Source: UBA1450 sp964452355 (GTDB lineage Bacteria > Patescibacteriota > Microgenomatia > UBA1406 > GWC2-37-13). Taken from it: 64,000 nucleotides of DNA. The position numbers and the translations under genes were made by a program. This document shows, piece by piece, positions 7,878 to 17,032 of this stretch. Position 1 is the first letter of the stretch. Each line of letters begins with the position of its first letter. The stretch is taken from positions 135,790 through 199,789 of the forward strand of contig CAYVKV010000002.1 in the NCBI GenBank assembly GCA_964452355.1, given 5' to 3'. Under the pieces are notes generated by a model, which was not told the DNA's origin, did no database searches, and saw only the letters and a program-made list of their open reading frames with translations.

Positions 7878-8336
7878 TTAATTACTCGTCGTTTGAAGTT
7901 CATTAACATTGTTTGGTAAATAATCAATATTGGCAAACTCTTTCACCACAATTGAGCGAATTTTTGATTTGATTTCTGGTTTAATATGCGGATAGGTCAT
8001 CTCTGCTTCCCCTCCAATACTTGCACAATCATCCTCGATGAAAATATCAGGGATCAATGACTCGACAACATCTTTATACCCCTGACCGTTTTTTCTATAC
8101 AAAAGATTTTGCATCTGAGGAAAATGGTACTTCTCTAATACAAAACGAATGTCATCAATTTCTTCAGGTGTTTCGCGGGAGGTAAGGTAGTATATTTCTG
8201 CACCCTGTTTTTTCCAACTCTGAAGTTTCCAAACTACATTGCCATTGGGAACATATGTTTGAAATGAATGAGCTTGAGAGGAGCCAACAGATGCTGGTTT
8301 GAGAGCGGTCCCTTCGGTAAAGATGAGAATCTTCAT
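7878..8336 (-). CDS. HAD-like protein with a degenerate first motif
   Basis: A 152-residue protein. It has the later motifs of the haloacid dehalogenase superfamily: YYLTSRE (motif II), then the lysine-bearing YRKNGQGYKD and PDIFIEDD (motifs III and IV). The expected nucleophile motif DxDGT is replaced by MKILIFTEGTAL, which keeps GT but lacks the nucleophilic Asp. It is probably not a normal phosphatase and may bind a phosphorylated ligand. TATAAT at 8344-8349 stands 7 bases before the start codon. Family assignment is moderate and function unknown. Confidence 0.6.
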   Translation of the reverse strand: MKILIFTEGTALKPASVGSSQAHSFQTYVPNGNVVWKLQSWKKQGAEIYYLTSRETPEEIDDIRFVLEKYHFPQMQNLLYRKNGQGYKDVVESLIPDIFIEDDCASIGGEAEMTYPHIKPEIKSKIRSIVVKEFANIDYLPNNVNELQTTSN

Positions 8337-8436
8337 ATTTTTTATTATACTCTTCCAGATTGTCGGTTTTCGTTACTTTTTAACTTATTTGATAGTAACT
8401 CAAAAATGCGTAATACGTTTTTATTCATACAACTTA

Positions 8437-9141
8437 TTACTTGTTTATAAACTCAAATGTTGAGAGGATTTGATCGAGATTAATCTTGGCCTTGCTGATT
8501 TCATTTATAGGATATGTATAGTCAAAATATATCTTTTTACCTGGAGAAGAATCAGTAGGAAGTGGTATCAACACATAAGTATTTCCCGTTCCATTGATCT
8601 TCTCTTTATCAGAGCACATATCTGATGGACCAGTCCCATTTGCAGTTTTAGATGGGATATCAACAACATTAATTTCTTCTTCATCAGAATAGTTATAACA
8701 GTAACCAAATCCAGTAATCATTGCGACAAGTAAATTTATTTTATGTGTATTTTCTTGGTTAGATAAAGTAGTCTCCACCGTTCCGTCCTTTTTTCCTGAA
8801 ATCCAATTTGCTGGATATTTAAATTTAAATTTATATTCGCTATTTTCATACGTCTTCCACGTTGACGTTTCATCTGATTTTTCTGTTGGAGAAATAACTT
8901 GTGGAGAAATCATTGTTGTTGGTGAAATTGTTTGTGAAGGGGTAGGTGTGGTTGTTATGCACTGAGGAACTGGAGTCTCCGAAAGACGAAGACTGTAATA
9001 CATCCCTCCTGCAAAACCCAAGATCAAGATGAAGGCACCTATCGCGACATACTTCAACTTAAGAACGTTTGAAGTAGGCGCTTCCCAATAAACGGGAGGA
9101 GAAGACTCTTCAGAAGTTTTGGTGCTTTTATTTGGCTCCAT
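8437..9141 (-). CDS. Membrane-anchored extracytoplasmic protein
   Basis: A 234-residue protein starting at MEPNKSTKTSEESS. This start has a TATAGT box 6 bases upstream, and the longer frame would run into the divergent gene. There is a short cytoplasmic tail, one membrane helix (VAIGAFILILGFAGGMYYSL), a Ser/Thr/Pro linker (TPTPSQTISPTTMISPQ), and an outside domain containing YKFKFKYPANW, a motif common in PsbP-like or uncharacterised secreted domains of CPR genomes. Two Cys in the outside domain could form a disulfide. Function unknown. Confidence 0.7.
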   Translation of the reverse strand: MEPNKSTKTSEESSPPVYWEAPTSNVLKLKYVAIGAFILILGFAGGMYYSLRLSETPVPQCITTTPTPSQTISPTTMISPQVISPTEKSDETSTWKTYENSEYKFKFKYPANWISGKKDGTVETTLSNQENTHKINLLVAMITGFGYCYNYSDEEEINVVDIPSKTANGTGPSDMCSDKEKINGTGNTYVLIPLPTDSSPGKKIYFDYTYPINEISKAKINLDQILSTFEFINK

Positions 9142-9178
9142 ATGTATACTATACAGTATTATTTCAGTTCTAAAACCT

Positions 9179-9610
9179 ATGAAAAATAAGGAATTAATCA
9201 CCGTAAGTGTTGTTGTAAACTCCCCTATTGATAAGGTCTGGGATGCATTTACCAAGCCAGAACACATTACCCATTGGGCGTTTGCATCTGACGACTGGGA
9301 AGCGCCTTATGCTGAAAATGATCTGAGAGTCGGCGGGAAGTTTTTCACCACCATGGCTGCGAAAGATGGGAGTTCCAAGTTTGATTTTAATGGTATCTAT
9401 AGTTCAGTCAAACAACACGAATCCTTTGAGTACAATATCGAAGGCGGACGCTATGTGAAGGTGACGTTTGAGAAGGTTGCAAATGGCATCAAAGTCACGG
9501 AGGATTTTGAACCAGAAACAGAAAACTCGCATGAGCTACAACGCTCCGGTTGGCAGGCGATACTTGAGAATTTTAGGAAGTACACAGAGAAGATAAGCAA
9601 AATTCTATAG
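9179..9610 (+). CDS. SRPBCC/AHSA1-family protein
   Basis: A 143-residue START/Bet v1-like fold protein of the AHSA1 (activator of Hsp90 ATPase homologue 1) group. The opening ITVSVVVNSPIDKVWDAFTK, then HITHWAFASDDW, the GGKFFTTM strand and the C-terminal GWQAILENFRKYTE helix are typical. Members bind hydrophobic ligands; the specific role is unknown. The ATG at 9179 is preferred over upstream in-frame starts that lie inside the divergent gene. Only 37 bases separate the two divergent starts. It ends exactly where the convergent surface-protein gene ends. Confidence 0.88.
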   Translation: MKNKELITVSVVVNSPIDKVWDAFTKPEHITHWAFASDDWEAPYAENDLRVGGKFFTTMAAKDGSSKFDFNGIYSSVKQHESFEYNIEGGRYVKVTFEKVANGIKVTEDFEPETENSHELQRSGWQAILENFRKYTEKISKIL

Positions 9611-12600
9611 CTACTCGGCATCTACTTTTGGGGTAACAAACTCATGATTGGCATCGTAGACATAGTTTTTCCCCTGTGACATCACTTCATAATTGTATGT
9701 TACCCCCGGCTCAAGCCCTGTTATTTTTAGGCGATGGTTGCGCACTTTTTCATTCACCTGGATATCTTTACCATAATCTTTGGTCCTGCCATAGTTTACT
9801 TTTGAGGTAGCTTGATGATTGGTTTTCCAGATGATCACTGCTGTAGTGGGTGTCAGCTCAGAAACTGAAACATCGGTGATCTTGGTCGGCTCGCTATCAA
9901 GAACGATTTCCGAAAATGAAGTTCTCGTGTGTTTGAGCCATGATCCAATATTTGTTATGAGTATTTGTGGTTTCTTCACGCTTTCCTTCAGCCCATTTTT
10001 TGTATTTTCACTCACAATCTGGAAAAATGATCCGAGATTATTCATTGATTTTTTTGAATCAGAGATAGATTGAGTTACTTCAGTTTTTACAGTATCTACA
10101 AGAGAAAGATTTTGTGGCGTTTTTTCATTTGTCACCTCTGTCTCTTTAAGAAGCGAGTCTCTGATATGATCCCTTACTCCTTTACCTGACTTGGGTATTT
10201 CTGCTTCGATAGCTTTATCAATGAGCTTTTTTTTATTTGCGACCTGCGACTTTGTTCCTATTTTTTGAAAGGAATCTATCGATAGATAGAGTATAGTTTC
10301 ATCACCGATATTGCCAGCACCATCCTTACCTTGAAAGTTAATCCTATATAGACCGTTTTCGAGATGGGCGATTGGTGTGAACTCAAATCGGGAAGAAACA
10401 TTTGAACTGTGCTCGGAAATATTTGACACGATTGACTCGTCTTTAGACCAAAAAACCTCACCGAGGGAAATAGTTGCAATAGTGTGAATATCGTAAGCCC
10501 CCAGACTGTTTTGTTTTTCTAAACGCATCAAAATACTTTTTGGCCCTGAGACCGTACGATTGTTTTTTCTGATTTCTTCCAACTCGCTCGATGAATTTCC
10601 CGATAAAGTATCGGTGACTAGTCCAAAAACGGTAGGTGTCCGATCAGATGTAGCTAGGTTATTACTTGATATTTTTCTGTCATTCAATTGAACTATCTTA
10701 GCGTTCGGTTTGGTTAAGTCAACAAAAAGGGTTCTCCCAATGCTCCGTTCGTTGCCTACATTATCAATTGCTATTACCTCCCAATTTCGCTCACCCTCTT
10801 TGAGTTTGCCATCATCCTGATTCAACCCCCAGAGTAGTGAGGATTTAGTATAGAGGGAAATAGAGTTGTTTGTAGTGTCGCTATCATTGAAGTTTTCATA
10901 CTCTATTTTGTACTGTGTTGTCTCGTAGGACGTAGTACGTGACGGACTAATGTTATCAACAACAAAATCTCCACTATCCCCGTTATCTACCAAGAGCTTA
11001 TATTTTGCAATTCCACTGGACTCGTCGGGAGTACTTGCCGCTTTCCATTTGAAGGTTGGTCGATCATTATTTGTGTAAGAATTTTCCTCAGGAGACTGTA
11101 GCTCAAAGTTATTCGGAGCTGTAGTATCTAGGACAATGGTGTCTGTATATGCACCCGACTCGTTGCCAGTTGTATCTTTGAACTGAACATAGACAGTTTT
11201 GGTACCATCACTCGTTGTAAGTGTCCATAATTTTGAAGATGAGAATGCTTCGTAACTCCCATCCGAGAGATCTGGAAGATTAGAGATCTTCATTTGAATA
11301 TCAGCGGTGTTGGAGAAGAAACCTGAGGAAGCAGAGAGGGTCAAGGTGACTGATCTGGTGTTGGTATATCCAGCACCTGAACTAATATTTATTGTGCCCG
11401 TTGGTGCTCCAGTATTGATTTGCGCAGATCCATGAGATGAGTTTGATGATTCATTCCCGGCCAGATCAGTGGCTTTCACCCGGAAGTACCAATAACCATC
11501 GGTAAGCGGGGTAACATGAGTAAAGGAGTTTGTGGTGGCAGTTGTTGAGGAGACACTACTGGAAAAAGATGAGGATTGAGACCACTGTAGGGTATAAGGG
11601 GTGGCAGCCAAACCACTGGTGACATCACTCGAAGCGGTCCAGCTCCAAGTAAGCGTTGTGTCATTTGTAGGAGTTGTAGTTGATGGAGTTCCAGGGACTG
11701 AAGGAGCTGTAGTATCAATATAGTAGGGACCTGAATGAACAGTGGTCCCGACATTTCCTACATTATCGATGACTCGAATATGGAAATAGTGAGCGTTCCC
11801 GTCTGACACTGCTGAAGAAGTAATGGTTGTGACCATACCAATATCTTGAGAGGTATTAGGAATCGTATTTGCGGTTGTATCAAAGATATACGAATATCCG
11901 GACACCCCACTAGCAGCATCTGTTGCTGCTGTCCAAGTTATTGTGACCGTATTATCAGAGTTATACGTGGAAGTGGAATGGTCAGAGGAAGCTACCGAAG
12001 ATGGTCCTGATGGACTAGTCGTATCGACCTTAAATGCAATAGCTCCAGAGTTCGCTGTTGAGTATGATGAACTAGCAGATGAATTATCTATTGTCTTGAC
12101 GCGCCAGTAATAACTCCCATCAGCTAGTGTCTGCCCACTTGTGCCAGTGGTGTAACTGCCAGACCCTGCAACTTGACCGACGGTGAAGCTAAATGAGCCT
12201 TGGGCGGCCAAAGCGGAAGTATAGTCTGCAACGACTGACGAAAAATCTGACGAGTCGTCGATTTGCACCCGATACTGCACTGTGTTGCCGGCATCAGGAT
12301 CAGCGAGTGAAAACGTCAAGCTGGGCTGGTTGCTCGCTCCAAAACTGCCATCGACCATGGCAGTTGGTGCAAGAGAGGTCGGGGCAGTTGGGTCTTGGTT
12401 GAACAACCAGCCAGTGTTATTTCCGCCATCGGTGATGTTGTTGCCTGCCACTGTGATCTGGGTATCATTGATATTGTTTGAGTAAGAAACGGAGACATAC
12501 GAAATTGATCTAGATCCTTGCGGGTCAATAATCCATTGCGTACCAGGTGAAGAGGACGCGAGTGTGAGGAGATTGCCAGAAGCTCCGGTGAGCGTTGTGG

Positions 12601-15016
12601 TATTGGTGATTGTTTGTGTCGCTCCAGCTCCAAAAGTGAGCGTGTCAGCCGATGTCACCACCTTAGATAAATTATAAAAAGTGGTTGTACCACTCACAGA
12701 CTGGCTCGTACCTGTCAGCGAAACTGTTCCGCCATTGGCAGTAAAACTTCCTGAGCTATGAGCAAAGTTGCCAGTCACTGTCATGGTGCTTCCGGGTGCG
12801 GTCATGGCACAACCAGAAATAGTAAGTGCTCCAGTTATGGCAACTGTCGCAGAGCTGGCATTGAGCGTGCCTGAAGAACAAGTTAGCCCCGCACTTGCGG
12901 TGATGCTCAGTGCACCGGTCGTAATCGATGCACCGTTGACCGTGACTAATCCAGAAGAACTCAAGGTAGATGCCCCAGCACCTTTTGCAATAGTTCCTGC
13001 GGTAAGCGTTAGGCTGGCAAGACTAAAGTTATTGTTGATGGTAAAAGTGTCTGTAGTACCATCTGTAGCGTTAATAGTTAGATTGGAATAACTATAGTTA
13101 GCTAGTGTATATGAATCAGATGCAGTATCTCCATCGCCTACATACTTGACGGTTGAACCGCTATTGAGGGTTGGAGTTGTTGGGGTTTCACTACCCACTA
13201 ATTGCAATGTTCCTCCATCTTCGATAGTAAATGTTCCACCACAGGTAAGGGAATATCCTGCTAAATTAAAATTACCTTCAACAACCGTACAGTTTGCTGT
13301 TGTCGTGGTAAAACTCGTTGTCAAACTGGCCGTATTCCCCGATTTATTAATAGTCAAAGGTGAGCTGAAAGTGCTTGCAGCATTGCGGGTGAGGCTTTGG
13401 TTGCTACCACCTGTAAGGCTCATAGTTAGGTTCGAGCCACCAAAAGCATCAGTGGTGTCGATGACCATATTACCCTGAACACTGAGCGTGCGTGCAGAGC
13501 CAGAGTTAAGCACTGGTCCATCGGTGCGGGTAAAGTTCCCAGTCACTGTTGCAGTGCACTCTAGGGTCGTTTCTCCGGTTGAGCTGGTTTTGTTGATCGT
13601 AATCGAGCCCCAGGCCTCACTACCACTACAGGTGATTGTTCCGCTATCGCTTGAGGCTGTTCCATCAAGGGTAAGATTCAGCCCGGTGGGTAACTTGTTT
13701 CCTGAATTGTCTAGATCATGTTCAACATTGAGTGTTGTCAGGCTACCTGCGGTAAATGTACCTGCTGTTATCTCCCAACTTCCAGCAGTATCTATGGTTG
13801 TGCCGGTAAATGTGGTGCTAGCTCCTACGCTAGACTGTATGTAGTCTCCAAGAGTGATTGTCCACGTACCTGTGCCAGCAGTAACCGATCCATTATTGGT
13901 CAATATTCCGAAACTGGATGTTGGAGAATTACCTAATGGTAATATGCAGCTTGAACCGATAGTTAGCGTTGAACTACTAAATGTTTTATTAAAAGTTACC
14001 TTTGTAAAAGCCTCACTACCACTACAGGTGATTGTTCCGCTATCGCTTGAGGCTGTTCCATCAAGGGTAAGATTCAGCCCGGTGGGTAACTTGTTTCCTG
14101 AATTGTCTAGATCATGTTCAACATTGAGTGTTGTCAGGCTACCTGCGGTAAATGTACCTGCTGTTATCTCCCAACTTCCAGCAGTATCTATGGTTGTGCC
14201 GGTAAATGTGGTGCTAGCTCCTACGCTAGACTGTATGTAGTCTCCAAGAGTGATTGTCCACGTACCTGTGCCAGCAGTAACCGATCCATTATTGGTCAAT
14301 ATTCCGAAACTGGATGTTGGAGAATTACCTAATGGTAATATGCAGCTTGAACCGATAGTTAGCGTTGAACTACTAAATGTTTTATTAAAAGTTACCTTTG
14401 TAAAAGCCTCACTACCACTACAGGTGATTGTTCCATCATCAGTTCCATTTGCTCCATCAAAGGTAACAGTTCCAGAATTATGTATAAAGGAAGAGCCAAC
14501 TACCGTAAAATTTCTCTCAATGGAGAGAGTGCCAGAGGTAGATTGAAAACTGCCAGCATTGAGTGTAAATGATCCGTCATTGATATCCATTGCCTGGCTA
14601 CCTCCCAAGAAAACGCCTGAATCTTGTGCATAGCCACTTGATCCGATCGTCGCTGTTGCTGATTGAGTGATGGTGCCTGAGTAGCCAGTATTGATATCAA
14701 TCCCCAATACGTTGATCGACGAGTCAATCGTGGCAGATTTGGTGCTTGTCCCATCAAATGTGGCTACATCGCTCGAGGTTGGAATAGAGTTCGTGCTCCA
14801 GTTTGCACCACATGACCACTTGTTTCCGTCTCCGACACCACCTCCACAGGTGCCATCAGAACCACCTCCATCCCAAGTTACCGTAGCAGCTCTAGCATAC
14901 TTTGGAATTCCAAAAAAAATAATAATCAGTAAAAAAAATACTACAAAACTTTTTTTGGTAGAGGTGAATTTTTCTAATGGAGAGAAAAACGATACATGTG
15001 ACATAATATCTAACAT
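9611..15016 (-). CDS. Giant secreted repeat protein (adhesin/surface-layer-like)
   Basis: A 1,801-residue protein. It has an N-terminal signal peptide (a hydrophobic core ending GIPKYARA, cleaved before ATVTWDGGG). Next comes a long Ser/Thr/Gly-rich beta-solenoid-like region of repeated TITCSGSEAF and FNKTFSSSTLTIG units. A string of Ig/Fn3-like domains follows, each opened by DTTAPS-type linkers, and then a charged region. The last domain is Fn3-like, with TAVIIWKTNHQATSKVNYG. No C-terminal anchor or sorting signal is visible. TATAGT lies 7 bases before the start. It is probably an exported surface or attachment protein; calling it an adhesin is inference. It contains a perfect internal duplication (see 13614). 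Confidence 0.85.
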   Translation of the reverse strand: MLDIMSHVSFFSPLEKFTSTKKSFVVFFLLIIIFFGIPKYARAATVTWDGGGSDGTCGGGVGDGNKWSCGANWSTNSIPTSSDVATFDGTSTKSATIDSSINVLGIDINTGYSGTITQSATATIGSSGYAQDSGVFLGGSQAMDINDGSFTLNAGSFQSTSGTLSIERNFTVVGSSFIHNSGTVTFDGANGTDDGTITCSGSEAFTKVTFNKTFSSSTLTIGSSCILPLGNSPTSSFGILTNNGSVTAGTGTWTITLGDYIQSSVGASTTFTGTTIDTAGSWEITAGTFTAGSLTTLNVEHDLDNSGNKLPTGLNLTLDGTASSDSGTITCSGSEAFTKVTFNKTFSSSTLTIGSSCILPLGNSPTSSFGILTNNGSVTAGTGTWTITLGDYIQSSVGASTTFTGTTIDTAGSWEITAGTFTAGSLTTLNVEHDLDNSGNKLPTGLNLTLDGTASSDSGTITCSGSEAWGSITINKTSSTGETTLECTATVTGNFTRTDGPVLNSGSARTLSVQGNMVIDTTDAFGGSNLTMSLTGGSNQSLTRNAASTFSSPLTINKSGNTASLTTSFTTTTANCTVVEGNFNLAGYSLTCGGTFTIEDGGTLQLVGSETPTTPTLNSGSTVKYVGDGDTASDSYTLANYSYSNLTINATDGTTDTFTINNNFSLASLTLTAGTIAKGAGASTLSSSGLVTVNGASITTGALSITASAGLTCSSGTLNASSATVAITGALTISGCAMTAPGSTMTVTGNFAHSSGSFTANGGTVSLTGTSQSVSGTTTFYNLSKVVTSADTLTFGAGATQTITNTTTLTGASGNLLTLASSSPGTQWIIDPQGSRSISYVSVSYSNNINDTQITVAGNNITDGGNNTGWLFNQDPTAPTSLAPTAMVDGSFGASNQPSLTFSLADPDAGNTVQYRVQIDDSSDFSSVVADYTSALAAQGSFSFTVGQVAGSGSYTTGTSGQTLADGSYYWRVKTIDNSSASSSYSTANSGAIAFKVDTTSPSGPSSVASSDHSTSTYNSDNTVTITWTAATDAASGVSGYSYIFDTTANTIPNTSQDIGMVTTITSSAVSDGNAHYFHIRVIDNVGNVGTTVHSGPYYIDTTAPSVPGTPSTTTPTNDTTLTWSWTASSDVTSGLAATPYTLQWSQSSSFSSSVSSTTATTNSFTHVTPLTDGYWYFRVKATDLAGNESSNSSHGSAQINTGAPTGTINISSGAGYTNTRSVTLTLSASSGFFSNTADIQMKISNLPDLSDGSYEAFSSSKLWTLTTSDGTKTVYVQFKDTTGNESGAYTDTIVLDTTAPNNFELQSPEENSYTNNDRPTFKWKAASTPDESSGIAKYKLLVDNGDSGDFVVDNISPSRTTSYETTQYKIEYENFNDSDTTNNSISLYTKSSLLWGLNQDDGKLKEGERNWEVIAIDNVGNERSIGRTLFVDLTKPNAKIVQLNDRKISSNNLATSDRTPTVFGLVTDTLSGNSSSELEEIRKNNRTVSGPKSILMRLEKQNSLGAYDIHTIATISLGEVFWSKDESIVSNISEHSSNVSSRFEFTPIAHLENGLYRINFQGKDGAGNIGDETILYLSIDSFQKIGTKSQVANKKKLIDKAIEAEIPKSGKGVRDHIRDSLLKETEVTNEKTPQNLSLVDTVKTEVTQSISDSKKSMNNLGSFFQIVSENTKNGLKESVKKPQILITNIGSWLKHTRTSFSEIVLDSEPTKITDVSVSELTPTTAVIIWKTNHQATSKVNYGRTKDYGKDIQVNEKVRNHRLKITGLEPGVTYNYEVMSQGKNYVYDANHEFVTPKVDAE
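13614..14405 (-). repeat. Perfect 396 bp tandem duplication inside the surface protein
   Basis: Units 13614-14009 and 14010-14405 match base for base by eye, and a third partial copy of about 29 bases starts at 14406. The unit is 132 codons, so the frame is kept. It spans about residues 204-467. Identity at synonymous sites implies a very recent expansion or ongoing copy-number variation. The true copy number in the cell could be higher if the assembly collapsed units. Confidence 0.93.
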
Positions 15017-15158
15017 TCAGGATACTATACATTTTAATAATTTGAAAATAAATCTATTAAGTCTAAGTATTTTTCGAAATGAAGTTGTTAGATTTTGAGA
15101 CGCTCAAACGAGCTTCTTAGACCACAAATTTTTGTTTGACCTCTTCAAAAATAGAGCG

Positions 15159-15755
15159 TTATGAGATAGCTTCGTCCTCATCCTTCTGGAAAAAGTGTTT
15201 TATAGCTGGAAGAACAGAAACAATAATGATAAGAAGTACGATGGGAATAAGGTATTTATCAACATCAGGTATGAGTTTACCTAAGAAATATCCTCCATAG
15301 ATCATGCCAAATGTCCAAATAAATCCTCCAAAAACGTTGTAGCTTATGAATGTTTTATAATTCATTGTTCCGATGCCGGCAACAATGGGGGCAAATGTCC
15401 GGATAACCGGAATAAATCGAGAAATAATGATCGTAAATTTGCCATGTTTTTCATAAAAATGCTGAGCTTTTGCAAGATTTTTTTTGTGAAAAAAACGCGA
15501 ATCTTCTTTGACAAATAACTTTGGACCAATCTTTTTTCCAAACCAGTATCCTACACTATCCCCGGATATGGCAGCAATAGCTGTCAAAATCGCTAAGACA
15601 TGTACATTAAAATAATTTTGTGATGCGAGAAAGCCTGCGGTAAAAAGCAGACTATCACCCGGTAAGAAGAAACCAAAAAAGAGCCCCGATTCGGCAAATA
15701 CAATGAGCGATATACCCAAATAACCAATGGTGGGAAGTATTGAATCTAAGTGCAT
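15159..15755 (-). CDS. DedA family membrane protein
   Basis: A 198-residue protein with the DedA (SNARE-associated) signatures: ESGLFFGFFLPGDSLLFTAG near the N-terminus, GDSVGYWFGKKIGPK, and the FHKK...EKHGKFTIIISRFIPVIRTF block with the conserved Arg and Pro. DedA proteins are polytopic and flip or recycle lipid carriers such as undecaprenyl phosphate, or affect membrane homeostasis. A TATAAT box lies 8 bases upstream and overlaps the promoter of the divergent neighbour. Confidence 0.93.
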   Translation of the reverse strand: MHLDSILPTIGYLGISLIVFAESGLFFGFFLPGDSLLFTAGFLASQNYFNVHVLAILTAIAAISGDSVGYWFGKKIGPKLFVKEDSRFFHKKNLAKAQHFYEKHGKFTIIISRFIPVIRTFAPIVAGIGTMNYKTFISYNVFGGFIWTFGMIYGGYFLGKLIPDVDKYLIPIVLLIIIVSVLPAIKHFFQKDEDEAIS

Positions 15756-15762
15756 AATAGGT

Positions 15763-15769
15763 TATTATA
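15763..15769. promoter_or_regulatory. Overlapping divergent -10 boxes (DedA and membrane protein)
   Basis: The minus strand reads TATAAT (15764-15769), 8 bases before the DedA ATG at 15755. The plus strand reads TATTAT (15763-15768), 5 bases before the ATG at 15774. Eighteen bases separate the two start codons. Confidence 0.5.
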
Positions 15770-15773
15770 CTTG

Positions 15774-16637
15774 ATGCATTTCTTTTATGACATGATAAAA
15801 AACAAGAAGCACGTTGCCATTCTCCAACAAGTTATTCCTCTGATTTTGACTGTGGTGATTTTTTGTATTCTTGTTTTATTGCTATACGGAGAAATCATTC
15901 TTTTAAACGCGGTGACGGTAGTTGATATTTCACGACAACTCAGGTGGAGCGATATTTTGATTGGTATGACCATATATCTCAAAACATCAGTCGATTTTGC
16001 CATCTTTATCGGAAACCTCATGCATACATTTCCAGGATGGAAAAGAAGAATCGCGATTGAAATTGGGACTGCCTTTGGTAACGCAGCGGGAACACTCATC
16101 ATCCTGATTATTTGGAATTTCTTTCGTGGAATAAACTGGCTTCTGGCTTTGATGATAGTTATAGCATCTCTCGTGTTGTTTCGTTTGGCTGAGGATGGCA
16201 TAGAACATGCACGATCGGGCAAGATTAGCAAAGACCTTATTCGATTTATTGAACCATTTCATATGGTACTTCACTTCATAAACCGATTATTCAATCCCCT
16301 GTTGAATCTCATCATTCCCAATATGAAGATTGCACCAGATTCAAGCAGTAGTTTGAATTTTTTAAAACTTTTCAAATTTTCATTTACCGTACCCTTTATT
16401 CTTGGTTTAGATGATTTTGCTGGTTATGTTCCTCTTTTTAACATTGTAAATGTGTTTGGATTTGCAATCGGGGTGTTTGCCGGACATATGATTTTAAATA
16501 TATTTCTGTTTCTCTCTCCGACAAAAACAATTGCAATTGTCAAAAATGTGTATATTTCGCTTTTAGGGACCGTCGCATTCATATTACTGGCACTATGGGG
16601 ATTATATGAGGCTTATAAATTATTTTTTATCCATTAA
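15774..16637 (+). CDS. Polytopic membrane protein of unknown function
   Basis: A 287-residue protein starting at MHFFYDMIKNKKH. This Met is preferred because an earlier in-frame start overlaps the DedA start. About seven hydrophobic segments fall in two groups separated by a central amphipathic stretch (EPFHMVLHFINRLFNPLL). Each half carries an acidic residue near a helix start (TSVDFAIFIGN and ILGLDDFAGY), which recalls LysE/CadD-type duplicated transporters. That resemblance is weak and I do not assign the family. A weak hairpin with TGAGG and CCTCA follows the stop at 16638-16652. Confidence 0.6.
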   Translation: MHFFYDMIKNKKHVAILQQVIPLILTVVIFCILVLLLYGEIILLNAVTVVDISRQLRWSDILIGMTIYLKTSVDFAIFIGNLMHTFPGWKRRIAIEIGTAFGNAAGTLIILIIWNFFRGINWLLALMIVIASLVLFRLAEDGIEHARSGKISKDLIRFIEPFHMVLHFINRLFNPLLNLIIPNMKIAPDSSSSLNFLKLFKFSFTVPFILGLDDFAGYVPLFNIVNVFGFAIGVFAGHMILNIFLFLSPTKTIAIVKNVYISLLGTVAFILLALWGLYEAYKLFFIH

Positions 16638-16720
16638 TGAGGAAAGACCTCATTTCGACCTTGGAATAAAACCGTCATTAGATCATTGATCGTCATATTA
16701 GAAGAAAATATTGCGCCTGC

Positions 16721-16750
16721 TTGATTTTATCGTATTCCTCGAGGTATAAT
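16721..16750 (+). promoter_or_regulatory. Candidate promoter of the structured RNA locus
   Basis: TTGATT (16721-16726) and TATAAT (16745-16750) are separated by 18 bases. Transcription would begin near 16757, upstream of a stretch with no long reading frame that ends in an intrinsic terminator. Confidence 0.5.
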
Positions 16751-16756
16751 ACAACC

Positions 16757-16999
16757 AGTATTGAAATCCGTCACACAAGAACTGGCACTTCTTGATCCGC
16801 CACTGGCGAAACGGAGCTTGAGGAAAAATTCAAGACGAACGCAGATCGTCATCACACTGCAAGCCTATGTCACCCGCAAGGGATTACAGAGCAGGTTACC
16901 AAGGCGCGTATAGCAATATATGCGTAAAAAAGAGTGGAAAAGCGTACTAACGCCTCTTTAGTTACCAAATTTTTTGGTGATTGAAGAGGCGTTTTTTTT
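16757..16999 (+). ncRNA. Candidate structured RNA of unknown family
   Basis: About 240 bases lie between a promoter-like pair and a strong terminator with no substantial reading frame. Local hairpins follow one another: AAGAA/TTCTT near 16779, CTTGA/TCAAG near 16818, GCAG/CTGC near 16844, and CCC-GCAA-GGG near 16873, the last with a GNRA tetraloop. I found no match to the conserved sequences of RNase P, tmRNA, SRP or 6S RNA. A 27-codon frame (16867-16950, MSPARDYRAGYQG...) ends just at the terminator. It has no ribosome-binding site but could be a tiny gene instead. Confidence 0.45.
16950..16999 (+). terminator. Intrinsic terminator of the structured RNA locus
   Basis: ACGCCTCTT pairs with AAGAGGCGT, and inside the arm ACCAAA pairs with TTTGGT. 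A run of eight T follows the stem. Confidence 0.88.
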
Positions 17000-17032
17000 G
17001 GTGTAAAAGCTGCACCAGGGAAAAATTGCCTA

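Noticed and set aside
13614..14434. Direct repeats considered as a CRISPR array
   Set aside because: The units are 396 bases, contiguous, coding and without spacers. No cas genes or short regularly spaced repeats were seen anywhere in the window.
12768..14546. Several open frames on the plus strand opposite the giant surface protein
   Set aside because: They mirror the low-complexity Thr/Ser/Gly codons of the minus-strand gene, have no start signals, and the same peptide appears twice only because of the 396 bp duplication.
15774..16637. Assigning the membrane protein to LysE/CadD transporters
   Set aside because: Only a loose two-half pattern with acidic residues is seen; no diagnostic motif was recognised.
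16867..16950. 27-codon frame as a confirmed gene
   Set aside because: It has no ribosome-binding site, no -10 box next to its ATG and lies within a hairpin-rich stretch; kept only as an alternative in the RNA entry.
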